A stretch of DNA of 5,319 nt from Clostridia bacterium (GTDB lineage Bacteria; Bacillota_A; Clostridia; UBA1212; UBA1255): positions 1 through 5,319 of the forward strand of contig JAFWZH010000173.1 of NCBI GenBank assembly GCA_017522515.1, read 5' to 3'. Below, one piece after another: positions 1 to 5,319 of this stretch. Both the position numbers and the translations under genes were made by a program. Under the pieces are notes generated by a model that had not been told where the DNA came from, did not search any database, and was given only the letters and a program-made list of their open reading frames with translations. Within the stretch, counting starts at the first letter, position 1, and each line of letters starts with the position of its first letter.

Positions 1-657
1 CAAACTCAAAAGTTGGAGAATTTTGTTGCGACTAAATCCTCTGAAACTTATGATCATTTGACTTAATAGATGAGAACTTATTACCTCTGTAGGTATATTC
101 TCAACCATCAATTTATTTAATGTTATGGCCTCTATTTCTTCATCACTAAGAGCAGGCACTCTAACTATCTGAACATAAGGAACTAATGTATCTGGGATTA
201 CTTCTTCTTTAGGAGATACCACAATATATAACGATCGTTTGACTGCATCTGTAATACTTGGGTTGGTTTGATTCTCCGATTTTTTAACTCCCAAATACAA
301 CGAAATGTAGTTCTTAACATTATTGGATACACTGTTCCAGTCACTGATATATGACACAATAATAGATGGAATTTTTATGTTATCAGAATTTCCTCCTATC
401 TTGTAGTTATCAACAATACTTTTGAATGTACCATTAGTATTGTCAATTTCAGCAATTTCAGTGACCTCAAGTTTAGTTATCTCATTATTTCTTGAGCATA
501 CACGAGGTACCAAAGAATCTATACAATCATTCCCATAGAGAAGTTCCTGTATAATTTCCAGTTGATCTGTTGGAATATATACGATCGGAGTATGAGCAAG
601 CATTGCTCTTTTAACATCTTCAAGCACACGTCCCAATTGTGTTTTATTAAACTCCAT
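1..657 (-). CDS. Ycf46-like AAA+ ATPase, N-terminal domain (C-terminus off window)
   Basis: An open frame of 219 codons runs from an ATG at 657 to the window edge without a stop, so the protein is partial and its C-terminal part is missing. The visible part resembles the N-terminal region of Ycf46-type non-proteolytic AAA+ ATPases. Residues about 12-40 have the form 'AMLAHTPIVYIPTDQLEII' (in that family, a stretch about sitting on arrays of addresses and turning to a nucleotide). About residues 145-175 there is a strand 'RSLYIVVSP', then an 'IPDTLVPYVQIVRVPALSDEEIEAI' segment matching the family pattern of a hydrophobic strand, IP-x-x-L, then a short strand and P-L/A-P/L-S-x-E-E-I. Near residue 205 'SFRGFSRNKILQLL' matches the conserved 'L-x-G-L-T-x-x-E-A' segment. 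Walker A and B motifs would lie beyond position 1 and are not seen. It is the last visible gene of the minus-strand operon, 12 nt after the 138-aa gene. The family assignment is by pattern recall; residue positions are approximate. Confidence 0.72.
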   Translation of the reverse strand, partial: MEFNKTQLGRVLEDVKRAMLAHTPIVYIPTDQLEIIQELLYGNDCIDSLVPRVCSRNNEITKLEVTEIAEIDNTNGTFKSIVDNYKIGGNSDNIKIPSIIVSYISDWNSVSNNVKNYISLYLGVKKSENQTNPSITDAVKRSLYIVVSPKEEVIPDTLVPYVQIVRVPALSDEEIEAITLNKLMVENIPTEVISSHLLSQMIISFRGFSRNKILQLLSL

Positions 658-669
658 ATGGTCTTTATA

Positions 670-1086
670 TTACTTTTCTACAATTTCTATATCTTCTTTA
701 TTTTCTTCGGCAATGATTGTATCCTTTGTATTGAGCTTTTCCAAAACTTTCTCTAACATCTCTTTATCTGAATCAGTAACCGTTTGAGGTGCTCTATGAC
801 ACTCTATTTCCATATACCTCATAGCGATAGCTGGTTCTCGACGAATCCAATCTAGCATAAGAATTGCTCTTACAGGCTTCATCTTATCATTATTGATTAA
901 TTCCTCCAAGGAGATGTCATGGAACTCAACATAAGGAATTTTACCTTCTACGACATCTAAAACTGCAAGTTTTAATTCATCAGGTAACTGACGAATTTTT
1001 TGTATTACCCTACATGCATTAATAGGGTTGGAATCTTCTTCTGTTACTATATAATTAAACAGCTGTATATATTTGATAATCTTCAT
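670..1086 (-). CDS. Unrecognised 138-aa operon protein
   Basis: I do not recognise this family. The protein is soluble, with no signal peptide or membrane segment. Residues 20-95 look mainly helical, with a core 'LPDELKLAVLDVVEGKIPY' followed by 'PVRAILMLDWIRREPAIAMRYM'. The C-terminal 35 residues are strongly acidic and charged (runs of D/E/K from about residue 105 to the end), which suggests a flexible or coiled tail. It starts 10 nt after the zincin stop and ends 12 nt before the ATPase start, so it is very likely co-translated with both. Its position next to a Ycf46-like ATPase suggests an adaptor or partner of that ATPase, but this is inference from context only. Confidence 0.8.
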   Translation of the reverse strand: MKIIKYIQLFNYIVTEEDSNPINACRVIQKIRQLPDELKLAVLDVVEGKIPYVEFHDISLEELINNDKMKPVRAILMLDWIRREPAIAMRYMEIECHRAPQTVTDSDKEMLEKVLEKLNTKDTIIAEENKEDIEIVEK

Positions 1087-1096
1087 AATTCTATTT

Positions 1097-1795
1097 TTAC
1101 GATATTACTTCAAATTGTCTTTCCCCTTTAAGTATTGTTTCAAAGCCAAAGGCATCAAACTCTACTGGTTGCTTCCTATATAACTCATCACTTATACAAG
1201 TTGGAATGTAATGGTTGAAATTTTCAGCCCAAATCCTAATCTGTTCATCGGAATAGCCATAATCTTTGGCACCATTAAGTCTTCCCTCGACTGCAGCCCA
1301 CTGACGAGCATGTTTTAGTTCATGAAATATTGTAAAAACTTGCTCTTCTATCAACTTAGACTCACCAGACAATATAAATGCGACATTGATATGTAAAGAC
1401 TTGTCCGAATGGCTATAGTAACCACAATACCCACAAGTTGGTGGCTCATCTGTGGAATAAAAATCTACCGTTCCAACATTGACATCCATAAGTTGTTGGG
1501 CATCAGTTATCATACTCTCAAAAAGACTTAGCAGTTCCTCCTTTGACATATTTTGCGTACGTTCGTTTATACCATTGGGGAATACTTGAGACAAATACTC
1601 TTTACATCTTAATGCCATTTCAACATCTGGTTTTTCCGGGCGATATTCTGCATCCATTTTCTCTAATTGCTCAATATATCCACTATTTTGTTGGATATAT
1701 TCTCGTTTCTCTCTCCAGAATTGGATTCTTCCAAATATATATTGGAGAGCATACGAGACTCCGGCAATCAACAAAGCTATACCAATTTCTATCAT
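1097..1795 (-). CDS. Membrane-anchored HExxH zinc metallopeptidase
   Basis: The 232-aa protein begins with one membrane-spanning or anchor segment (residues 3-21, 'EIGIALLIAGVSYALQYIF'), followed by a basic stretch (R23-K30). This predicts a short N-terminal anchor with the bulk in the cytoplasm. Residues 158-162 are H-E-L-K-H in the context 'VFTIFHELKHARQ', the zincin motif with two zinc-ligand histidines and the catalytic glutamate. About 50 residues later 'QPVEFDAFGFE' supplies E212, a good candidate third ligand; this E-x-D-A-F arrangement is usual in small bacterial zincins such as IrrE/ImmA-like peptidases. Two cysteines (C121, C124) form a CxxC pair before the catalytic helix. The gene follows the membrane protein after 94 nt, the largest gap in the operon. 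The substrate is unknown; the neighbouring anti-sigma-like membrane protein is one candidate (inference). Confidence 0.82.
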   Translation of the reverse strand: MIEIGIALLIAGVSYALQYIFGRIQFWREKREYIQQNSGYIEQLEKMDAEYRPEKPDVEMALRCKEYLSQVFPNGINERTQNMSKEELLSLFESMITDAQQLMDVNVGTVDFYSTDEPPTCGYCGYYSHSDKSLHINVAFILSGESKLIEEQVFTIFHELKHARQWAAVEGRLNGAKDYGYSDEQIRIWAENFNHYIPTCISDELYRKQPVEFDAFGFETILKGERQFEVIS

Positions 1796-1810
1796 TTTTA
1801 TTATAAATTT

Positions 1811-1865
1811 ATAGCCACAGCACTCCCAAGCATATATACATAATACCAGGTCGTGTTGTGGCTAT
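1811..1865. repeat. Intergenic hairpin between membrane protein and zincin genes
   Basis: Arms ATAGCCACA (1811-1819) and TGTGGCTAT (1857-1865) are perfectly complementary. The stem extends inward through a G-U pair and three more pairs (1820-1823 with 1853-1856), giving a 13-bp stem around a 29-nt loop. Neither strand has a T-tract after the stem, so it does not look like an intrinsic terminator. It fills most of the only long gap within the operon, so it could be an mRNA-processing or stability element that sets different levels for upstream and downstream genes. A one-mismatch TAnnTTTG match (TATGCTTG, minus strand, 1827-1834) lies in the loop, but no -33 element accompanies it. Confidence 0.55.
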
Positions 1866-1889
1866 TCATAATGATTAAATTATTAATTC

Positions 1890-3299
1890 TTACATTGCTG
1901 ACACTTGTATGTTATCCTCATTCTGTTGGGATTCAACGATTGTTCTTTTTTGGAAAAGTGACACAAACCAATCTCCGATATTATGCAATACTGCAAATAT
2001 GCTTGGCCATATTGTTTCTCTCCAAGTATTTACGACTACATCAAATACTCGAGAAGACCAATTCATAATCTTTTCTCCTGCATCAAATGCGCTATTGGTC
2101 AAAGACCAAACTACAAAAATGGATGCGAGTAATGCGCCGATTGTTGCAATAGTTGTAGAGCCAAAAGCTACCATAAACATTACCATTGACAATGTACCAA
2201 TAGCAGTTATGCAATTAAATGCAACATATGCAAGTAATGAGAATAATGCAATTCCACCAATAATCTTAAGAACCTTAATTGCTTTATCAACAGTTGTTCG
2301 TCCAGAATTCAAATCATCCATAACATGCATTTCTTCAACACCTGCTGCAACAGAAATTGCAATAACTTCAGGTGAAAGCTCTTGCCCTTTGAGAGATTCA
2401 AGTTCTTCATTCTGATATGCAATGTAAGTGGCCATTGAGGTGATTATCTTTTCACGCATATCTCGCTCCGAATCTGTAACAATACTTTCTATAGCTTCTG
2501 TACCGTTTGGCAATTCTTCTATCAAATCCTTAAGGTTTTCGATAGAACCCAAGCAAAGGTTGTTGTTCTTAAGCAATTGTCCTATTTTATCTTCCACATC
2601 GTGTAACATATCCTCTGTAACATCTTCCTTTACAATCAAGCGCTCTCGGATTGCTTGAAAACCTTCCAATTGTGATGCTTGCTGAGGCGATAGATTATCT
2701 ACACAAAGTGTTTGTAATGCAGCTAAGAAATTAACATAAAGTTCATATTTCTCATTGATGGGAATTTCTGAAGCAATTTCTCTCAATTCTGCAGCATAGT
2801 CAAACTCTCCATTCTCTAGTGCCTTTTTCAGATTAGCATTAAATGAAACAATACCAGATTCTAATCCGCCAGTGATAGAATATGCATCTTCAGGAAGAAC
2901 TCCTGGTCGTTGAGACAGATAAAACTTTACCAAATTCTCCTTAAGAGACAAATCTGCATTGTAAGACTCATTAAATTTCACTACAAGATCCTGAACTTTC
3001 AAGATTTCTTCTTTTGATAATTTGTTGTTCATTGTTGTACTTTTTAGAATTAAACTTTTGTTGTTTGTTTCTTTTGAGTCATCATACAACGATGTTCTAT
3101 CTTTTAGAGAAATATTTTTTTCATCTATTCCCAACAAATCATCTGCGTAGTCCTTATTTATCGAATGATTTAATATACTTGCTTGAATTGATGCATTAAT
3201 TTCACCATCTTCAATCAATGTCTTTTCAATTTCGATCATCTTTGCCTGTGGAAGATCATTATTCACAAAACGGCAAAATGTAATATCATCTACTCTCAT
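1890..3299 (-). CDS. Membrane protein with anti-sigma-like N-terminus
   Basis: The 469-aa product starts 7 nt after the sigma-factor stop, the usual place for a cognate anti-sigma factor. Residues 1-47 ('VDDITFCRFVNNDLPQAKMIEIEKTL...') resemble the short N-terminal helix-loop-helix of Bacteroidetes anti-sigma proteins (pattern 'L-x-x-F/Y-L-x-G-E-L-x-x-x-E-x-x-x-I-E'), without the zinc-binding HxxxCxxC of ZAS domains. A charged linker (50-90) follows, then a long soluble helical region (91-330). Two or more membrane segments follow: about 341-364 ('IKVLKIIGGIALFSLLAYV') and 367-400 (rich in G, A, V and I). The tail from 405 is amphipathic and Trp-rich, and residues 450-469 are polar. An in-frame ATG at codon 90 (3032) could give a shorter product lacking the anti-sigma-like part. 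I do not recognise the central domain. The anti-sigma role is inferred from context and a weak N-terminal match. Confidence 0.75.
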   Translation of the reverse strand: MRVDDITFCRFVNNDLPQAKMIEIEKTLIEDGEINASIQASILNHSINKDYADDLLGIDEKNISLKDRTSLYDDSKETNNKSLILKSTTMNNKLSKEEILKVQDLVVKFNESYNADLSLKENLVKFYLSQRPGVLPEDAYSITGGLESGIVSFNANLKKALENGEFDYAAELREIASEIPINEKYELYVNFLAALQTLCVDNLSPQQASQLEGFQAIRERLIVKEDVTEDMLHDVEDKIGQLLKNNNLCLGSIENLKDLIEELPNGTEAIESIVTDSERDMREKIITSMATYIAYQNEELESLKGQELSPEVIAISVAAGVEEMHVMDDLNSGRTTVDKAIKVLKIIGGIALFSLLAYVAFNCITAIGTLSMVMFMVAFGSTTIATIGALLASIFVVWSLTNSAFDAGEKIMNWSSRVFDVVVNTWRETIWPSIFAVLHNIGDWFVSLFQKRTIVESQQNEDNIQVSAM

Positions 3300-3306
3300 A
3301 ATTTAA

Positions 3307-4011
3307 CTATTTAAAGTTCTTTTTTATTGACTCAAAATTATCTTGCAAATGCTTGAGTGCATAACCTTTGAGAAGAGACAAAGCATCTTGACGCTGTTTG
3401 TTTGTCCATGATTGCTTAACTTCATCAGATGTCAAACCATCTTTTGGTCTTGGATGAATATATGATTCCAACAAAGGGAAAGCATCTAATGCTGACATCT
3501 TTTCTATCACCAAACAATGCAAAACCAAACGATAGCGTTCAGATAGCATATGATATGCTTTTCGCACACATTTCATTTGACTATTATCTTCTTCATCAAA
3601 TATTGACTCACATCTGATTAGAGACTCATAATCTACATATTCTAGCAATTCCCCTTCTTTTTCCGATACACGTTTTTCCTTATTTGCCAATTTGCAAAAA
3701 TGTCTACAAGCAATATTTGATGTGTAAGAACTCAATAAACAATTGATGCCTTTGTACAAATCGACACGATGCCACAATGGTTTTTCTGTCTGTTCATCAT
3801 ATGGAAAACTTAAAAACATATAATATTCAGCAGTCACATCACGATGCATTATTGAATATTCAATATGCTTCATGATAGGCATTCCTATTTCTGTCAAATA
3901 ATAATGCACTGCCTTAGTTTCGTTTGAAACAACCATCCTCGCCAATTCCTTATTGGCGATATAATCTGTGTCATTATTAAGACGCTTCTTGAATTCACTC
4001 CAGTCCGTCAT
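3307..4011 (-). CDS. Divergent ECF-like sigma-70 family factor
   Basis: The 234-aa protein has the layout of a small two-domain sigma factor. Residues about 20-112 look like region 2: a helical N-part with 'AVHYYLTEIGMPIMKHIEYSIMHRD', then 'AEYYMFLSF', and 'GINCLLSSYTSNIACRHFCKLANKEKR', which parallels the 'L-x-x-W-L-x-x-I-A-x-x-x-x-x-x-x-x-K-R' segment. Residues about 150-222 look like region 4: 'AYHMLSERYRLVLHCLVIEKMSALDAFPLLESYI' corresponds to 'L-P-x-x-x-R-x-V-L...G-x-S...E-I-A', with a further helix to the C-terminus. Conserved motifs are weak, so it may be a specialised or degenerate sigma factor. The frame can be opened from a TTG at 4017, but the ATG at 4011 (MTDWSEF...) is the better start and is used here. 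It sits 18 nt after the secreted-protein gene and 7 nt before an anti-sigma-like membrane protein, which supports the call. Its target promoters are not identified. Confidence 0.68.
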   Translation of the reverse strand: MTDWSEFKKRLNNDTDYIANKELARMVVSNETKAVHYYLTEIGMPIMKHIEYSIMHRDVTAEYYMFLSFPYDEQTEKPLWHRVDLYKGINCLLSSYTSNIACRHFCKLANKEKRVSEKEGELLEYVDYESLIRCESIFDEEDNSQMKCVRKAYHMLSERYRLVLHCLVIEKMSALDAFPLLESYIHPRPKDGLTSDEVKQSWTNKQRQDALSLLKGYALKHLQDNFESIKKNFK

Positions 4012-4029
4012 AAACAACCGTATTAAAAA

Positions 4030-4458
4030 TTATCGGATTCTTTTTATATATTTCCACGCACTTTTAAGTATTTTGCCTGCATTCTTACCACCTCTAATCC
4101 TTATATCAGGTAGTGCTGATGATGGTTTATATGTCCAGGTTCCAATACACTGATTACCCCAATAAAGAGATACCGTATCCCCAGATGAAAAGTCAATTCC
4201 ATTAGCTTTGCCAATGGTTATAAATTTCCCGTATTCCCATACATAAGGAAATGAATAAACATCGGTTCCATTAATCACTACAGAGATATTTTGAAGATTT
4301 TGCCCCCAACCGTTATACACATAAGAATTCTTACATGCGAAATAAGGTTCTTTGTCAACCCATGCATCAGGGTCTGCCTGATAGAAACCTCCAAAAAACT
4401 GAGCATTAACACTAATCGTGGTAAATGTTAAAACCAATAAGAGTATAATCTTTTTCAT
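4030..4458 (-). CDS. Small secreted protein with signal peptide and basic tail
   Basis: The 142-aa precursor has a classical Sec signal peptide: MKK, a hydrophobic core (IILLLVLTFTTIS), and cleavage predicted after VNA with Q20 as the mature N-terminus, typical of Bacteroidetes. There is no cysteine at the cleavage site, so it is not a lipoprotein. The mature part (about 120 residues) is rich in aromatics and alternating strands ('YVYNGWGQNLQNISVVINGTDVYSFPYVW', 'GDTVSLYWGNQCIGTWTY'), suggesting a small beta-sandwich. It has two cysteines, C42 and C104, that could form a disulfide. The last 24 residues are very basic (RIRGGKNAGKILKSAWKYIKRIR), able to bind membranes, LPS or nucleic acid. It is the only clearly exported product of the visible operon. 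No family recognised. Confidence 0.82.
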   Translation of the reverse strand: MKKIILLLVLTFTTISVNAQFFGGFYQADPDAWVDKEPYFACKNSYVYNGWGQNLQNISVVINGTDVYSFPYVWEYGKFITIGKANGIDFSSGDTVSLYWGNQCIGTWTYKPSSALPDIRIRGGKNAGKILKSAWKYIKRIR

Positions 4459-4493
4459 TATTATTTATTTAAATATTTATCAAATTAATTCAA

Positions 4494-4919
4494 CTAAGAG
4501 AATCTAAACTGACAAAACTTCATAAAAGTGATTCCAATACTTGCCGTAAGAGTACCTCCGACAATACCTTTTGCTGCCCAAGCAATAGGCCCGCCTAGAT
4601 TCATTAATTCTTTAGCAACGCTTTTACCTGCTTTAGATGCTATATATGCACCACTGACTGCTGCCCCCGATGCTATACCAGCCTCTTTTAATAAAGTTTT
4701 TACAAAATCTCTTGAATATTCTATGCCACTATATATCTTAGCTATATGTATACACATCGCAATCTCATTAGCCGCTAAAGGAACTTCTTTAGTGATCTCA
4801 AAGCCTGGCGTTGGAGGAAACTCTAGTGCAGCTCCTGCCATGCTGTGCAGAACAATAACCCATACGGTTTCAACAGATTTGCTCATAATTTTATCTGTAA
4901 TTTTAAAGTGTATCGCCAT
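4494..4919 (-). CDS. DUF697-like Gly/Ala-rich hydrophobic protein (first gene of left operon)
   Basis: This 141-aa protein resembles DUF697 domains (as in YcjF and some GTPase-linked proteins). A helix 'ANEIAMCIHIAKIYSGIEYSRDFVKTLLKEAG' (49-80) matches the 'M-I-x-x-I-A-x-x-Y-G-V-x-x-x-R' pattern. Two small-residue-rich hydrophobic stretches with GxxxG/AxxxG-like spacing follow (81-98 and 108-133), ending in a phenylalanine-rich tail with 'FMKFCQFRF'. Such domains insert in or associate with membranes; the molecular function is unknown. Its first 32 codons and its leader lie in a perfect inverted repeat of the divergent gene at 5223, and its ATG overlaps a recombination-site-like dyad. No TAnnTTTG promoter was found upstream on the minus strand, so it appears silent in this orientation. 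It ends 35 nt before the secreted-protein gene, with no terminator seen between. The family call is by pattern and is moderate. Confidence 0.75.
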   Translation of the reverse strand: MAIHFKITDKIMSKSVETVWVIVLHSMAGAALEFPPTPGFEITKEVPLAANEIAMCIHIAKIYSGIEYSRDFVKTLLKEAGIASGAAVSGAYIASKAGKSVAKELMNLGGPIAWAAKGIVGGTLTASIGITFMKFCQFRFS

Positions 4920-4938
4920 AGTTCCACAAAAGAACTAT
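4823..4938 (-). repeat. Left arm of 116-bp perfect inverted repeat
   Basis: Checked base by base, the reverse complement of this stretch equals 5204-5319 with no mismatch. It includes the leader and first 32 codons of the 4919 gene. Identity stops abruptly at 4938/4939 on the spacer side. The outer limit cannot be known, because the partner copy is cut by the window end. Confidence 0.97.
4918..4938 (-). other. Putative tyrosine-recombinase crossover site, left copy
   Basis: Read on the minus strand, this 21-bp site has arms ATAGTTC and GAACTAT, perfectly inverted, around a 7-bp asymmetric core TTTTGTG. The core matches the right-hand copy and lies in the opposite orientation, which would give inversion and not deletion. 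The site forms the exact inner boundary of the long repeat and overlaps the first two bases of the 4919 gene's ATG. Confidence 0.72.
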
Positions 4939-5102
4939 TAGTATTAAGTAAATCCTTGATTTAAAATATTATACGGGATTAATTGCTGAGATTTTTACAA
5001 CATTATCAATCTTAGACTTCTGATTTATAAAAGTTTACAAACAGGATTGCCGTTAATGTTGTGTTGTGATAAATTGAATATATTAATATAAATTGCTGAC
5101 TA

Positions 5103-5114
5103 CAAATGCATTTG
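5103..5114. promoter_or_regulatory. 12-bp palindrome in the spacer, possible operator
   Basis: CAAATGCATTTG is a perfect palindrome lying about 50-60 bp upstream of the promoter's -33 region. It is the most GC-containing palindrome in an AT-rich spacer and could bind a dimeric regulator. A chance occurrence is quite possible in sequence of this composition. Confidence 0.25.
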
Positions 5115-5161
5115 ATAAAATCATTTAATTTATAGTGTAGGTCAAAATAATCGCCCATTTC

Positions 5162-5193
5162 TTTCTCCCCTTAAACATTTTTTTGTAATTTTG
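5162..5193 (+). promoter_or_regulatory. Bacteroidetes-type promoter pointing right
   Basis: The -7 element TAATTTTG (5186-5193) is an exact match to TAnnTTTG. A TTTC (5162-5165), one base from the -33 TTTG, lies 20 nt upstream, in the expected spacing. Transcription would start near 5200 and reach the ATG at 5223 after a short leader that consists almost wholly of the recombination site. Nothing comparable was found facing the left operon, which makes this the single promoter of the switch. Confidence 0.68.
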
Positions 5194-5203
5194 CAAATGG
5201 TGC

Positions 5204-5224
5204 ATAGTTCTTTTGTGGAACTAT
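5204..5224 (+). other. Putative tyrosine-recombinase crossover site, right copy
   Basis: Arms ATAGTTC (5204-5210) and GAACTAT (5218-5224) flank the core TTTTGTG (5211-5217). The site is identical to and inverted relative to the left copy. In mRNA the same dyad could form a 7-bp stem with a 7-nt loop that contains the A and U of the start codon, so it may also lower translation. Confidence 0.72.
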
Positions 5225-5319
5225 GGCGATACACTTTAAAATTACAGATAAAATTATGAGCAAATCTGTTGAAACCGTATGGGTTATTGTTCTGCACAGC
5301 ATGGCAGGAGCTGCACTAG
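5223..5319 (+). CDS. Divergent paralogue of the DUF697-like gene, 5' end only
   Basis: An ATG at 5223 opens a frame of 32 complete codons to the window edge. The product (MAIHFKITDKIMSKSVETVW and on to ...GAAL) is identical to the first 32 residues of the minus-strand gene at 4919. The rest is outside the window, so it is unknown whether the gene is a full copy, a variant with a different C-terminus, or a fragment. It lies 29 nt downstream of the only consensus promoter, so it should be the expressed copy in this orientation. By analogy with the left side, it may head a second operon. Confidence 0.78.
   Translation, partial: MAIHFKITDKIMSKSVETVWVIVLHSMAGAAL

Larger units (their letters stand above)
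4918..5224. mobile_element. Putative invertible promoter element
   Basis: Two inverted 21-bp sites enclose a 265-bp spacer (4939-5203) with no convincing gene. The spacer is AT-rich and holds one consensus Bacteroidetes promoter near its right end, plus two 12-bp palindromes (TATATTAATATA at 5079-5090 and CAAATGCATTTG at 5103-5114). Inversion across the sites would leave both genes' coding starts intact and only swap which one the promoter faces. No recombinase gene is visible, so the enzyme would act from outside the window. Confidence 0.72.
5204..5319 (+). repeat. Right arm of 116-bp perfect inverted repeat
   Basis: This is the perfect inverted copy of 4823-4938. It begins exactly at the recombination-site boundary and continues to the window end, so the true repeat may be longer and could cover a whole paralogous gene. 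Confidence 0.97.

Noticed and set aside
1909..2658. Two plus-strand open frames of 168 and 76 codons
   Set aside because: They lie antisense within the 469-aa membrane protein gene, have low-complexity Ser/Ile/Ala content and no start signals; they are shadows of the real frame.
4012..4017. TTG start for the sigma-like gene
   Set aside because: An ATG two codons downstream gives a typical start, and the additional residues add nothing recognisable.
4528..4941. 137-codon open frame on the plus strand, antisense to the DUF697-like gene
   Set aside because: It is opposite a gene with a recognisable domain pattern and a shared start with its paralogue; the frame is open because the opposing gene is Ala/Gly-rich, and it has no own promoter.
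4939..4990. A left-facing promoter for the 4919 gene
   Set aside because: The minus strand upstream of 4919 has no TAnnTTTG; the nearest AT-rich strings lack the TTTG part.
4997..5062. 9-bp inverted repeat (ACAACATTA / TAATGTTGT) with a 48-nt loop inside the spacer
   Set aside because: Short arms in AT-rich sequence with a long loop are expected by chance; there is no T-tract and no link to a gene end.
5079..5090. 12-bp palindrome TATATTAATATA as an operator
   Set aside because: It is pure A/T in an AT-rich region, so the symmetry carries little information; mentioned only as part of the spacer.
1..5319. CRISPR array, tRNA, rRNA or insertion sequence
   Set aside because: No regularly spaced direct repeats, no cloverleaf or rRNA-like stretch and no transposase frame were seen on either strand.

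Overview
The window looks like Bacteroidales DNA (Bacteroides, Prevotella or relatives). It is AT-rich, has no clear Shine-Dalgarno sequences, holds a promoter of the Bacteroidetes type (TAnnTTTG), has a signal peptide ending in the typical ...VNA|Q, and carries a 21-bp tyrosine-recombinase-like site of the arm/7-bp core/arm kind seen in Bacteroides phase-variable loci. The genus cannot be fixed from sequence alone.

Layout: positions 1-4919 hold seven closely spaced genes, all on the minus strand and so read right to left. In transcription order they are: a DUF697-like Gly/Ala-rich hydrophobic protein (4919-4494); a small secreted protein (4458-4030); a divergent ECF-like sigma factor (4011-3307); a membrane protein with an anti-sigma-like N-terminus (3299-1890); a membrane-anchored HExxH zinc metallopeptidase (1795-1097); an unrecognised 138-aa protein (1086-670); and the N-terminal part of a Ycf46-like AAA+ ATPase that runs off the left edge (657-1). 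Gaps are 7-35 nt, except 94 nt containing a hairpin between the membrane protein and the peptidase. No consensus promoter was found for this operon in the present orientation.

At the right end, 5204-5319 is a perfect 116-bp inverted copy of 4823-4938. It carries the start of a second, divergent gene (5223 onward, plus strand) whose first 32 codons are identical to those of the 4919 gene. The repeats bracket a 265-bp non-coding spacer with a single consensus promoter, pointing right. The inner edge of each repeat is exactly a 21-bp dyad (7-bp arms, 7-bp asymmetric core) that overlaps the ATG. The simplest reading is an invertible promoter switch: as drawn, the right-hand gene is ON and the seven-gene left operon is OFF, and inversion would swap them.

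How the genes work together is inference. A membrane-linked module with its own sigma/anti-sigma pair, a zincin and an AAA+ ATPase is under on/off or A/B control by DNA inversion. Its biological role (defence, antagonism or envelope stress) is not shown by the sequence, and no recombinase gene lies in the window.
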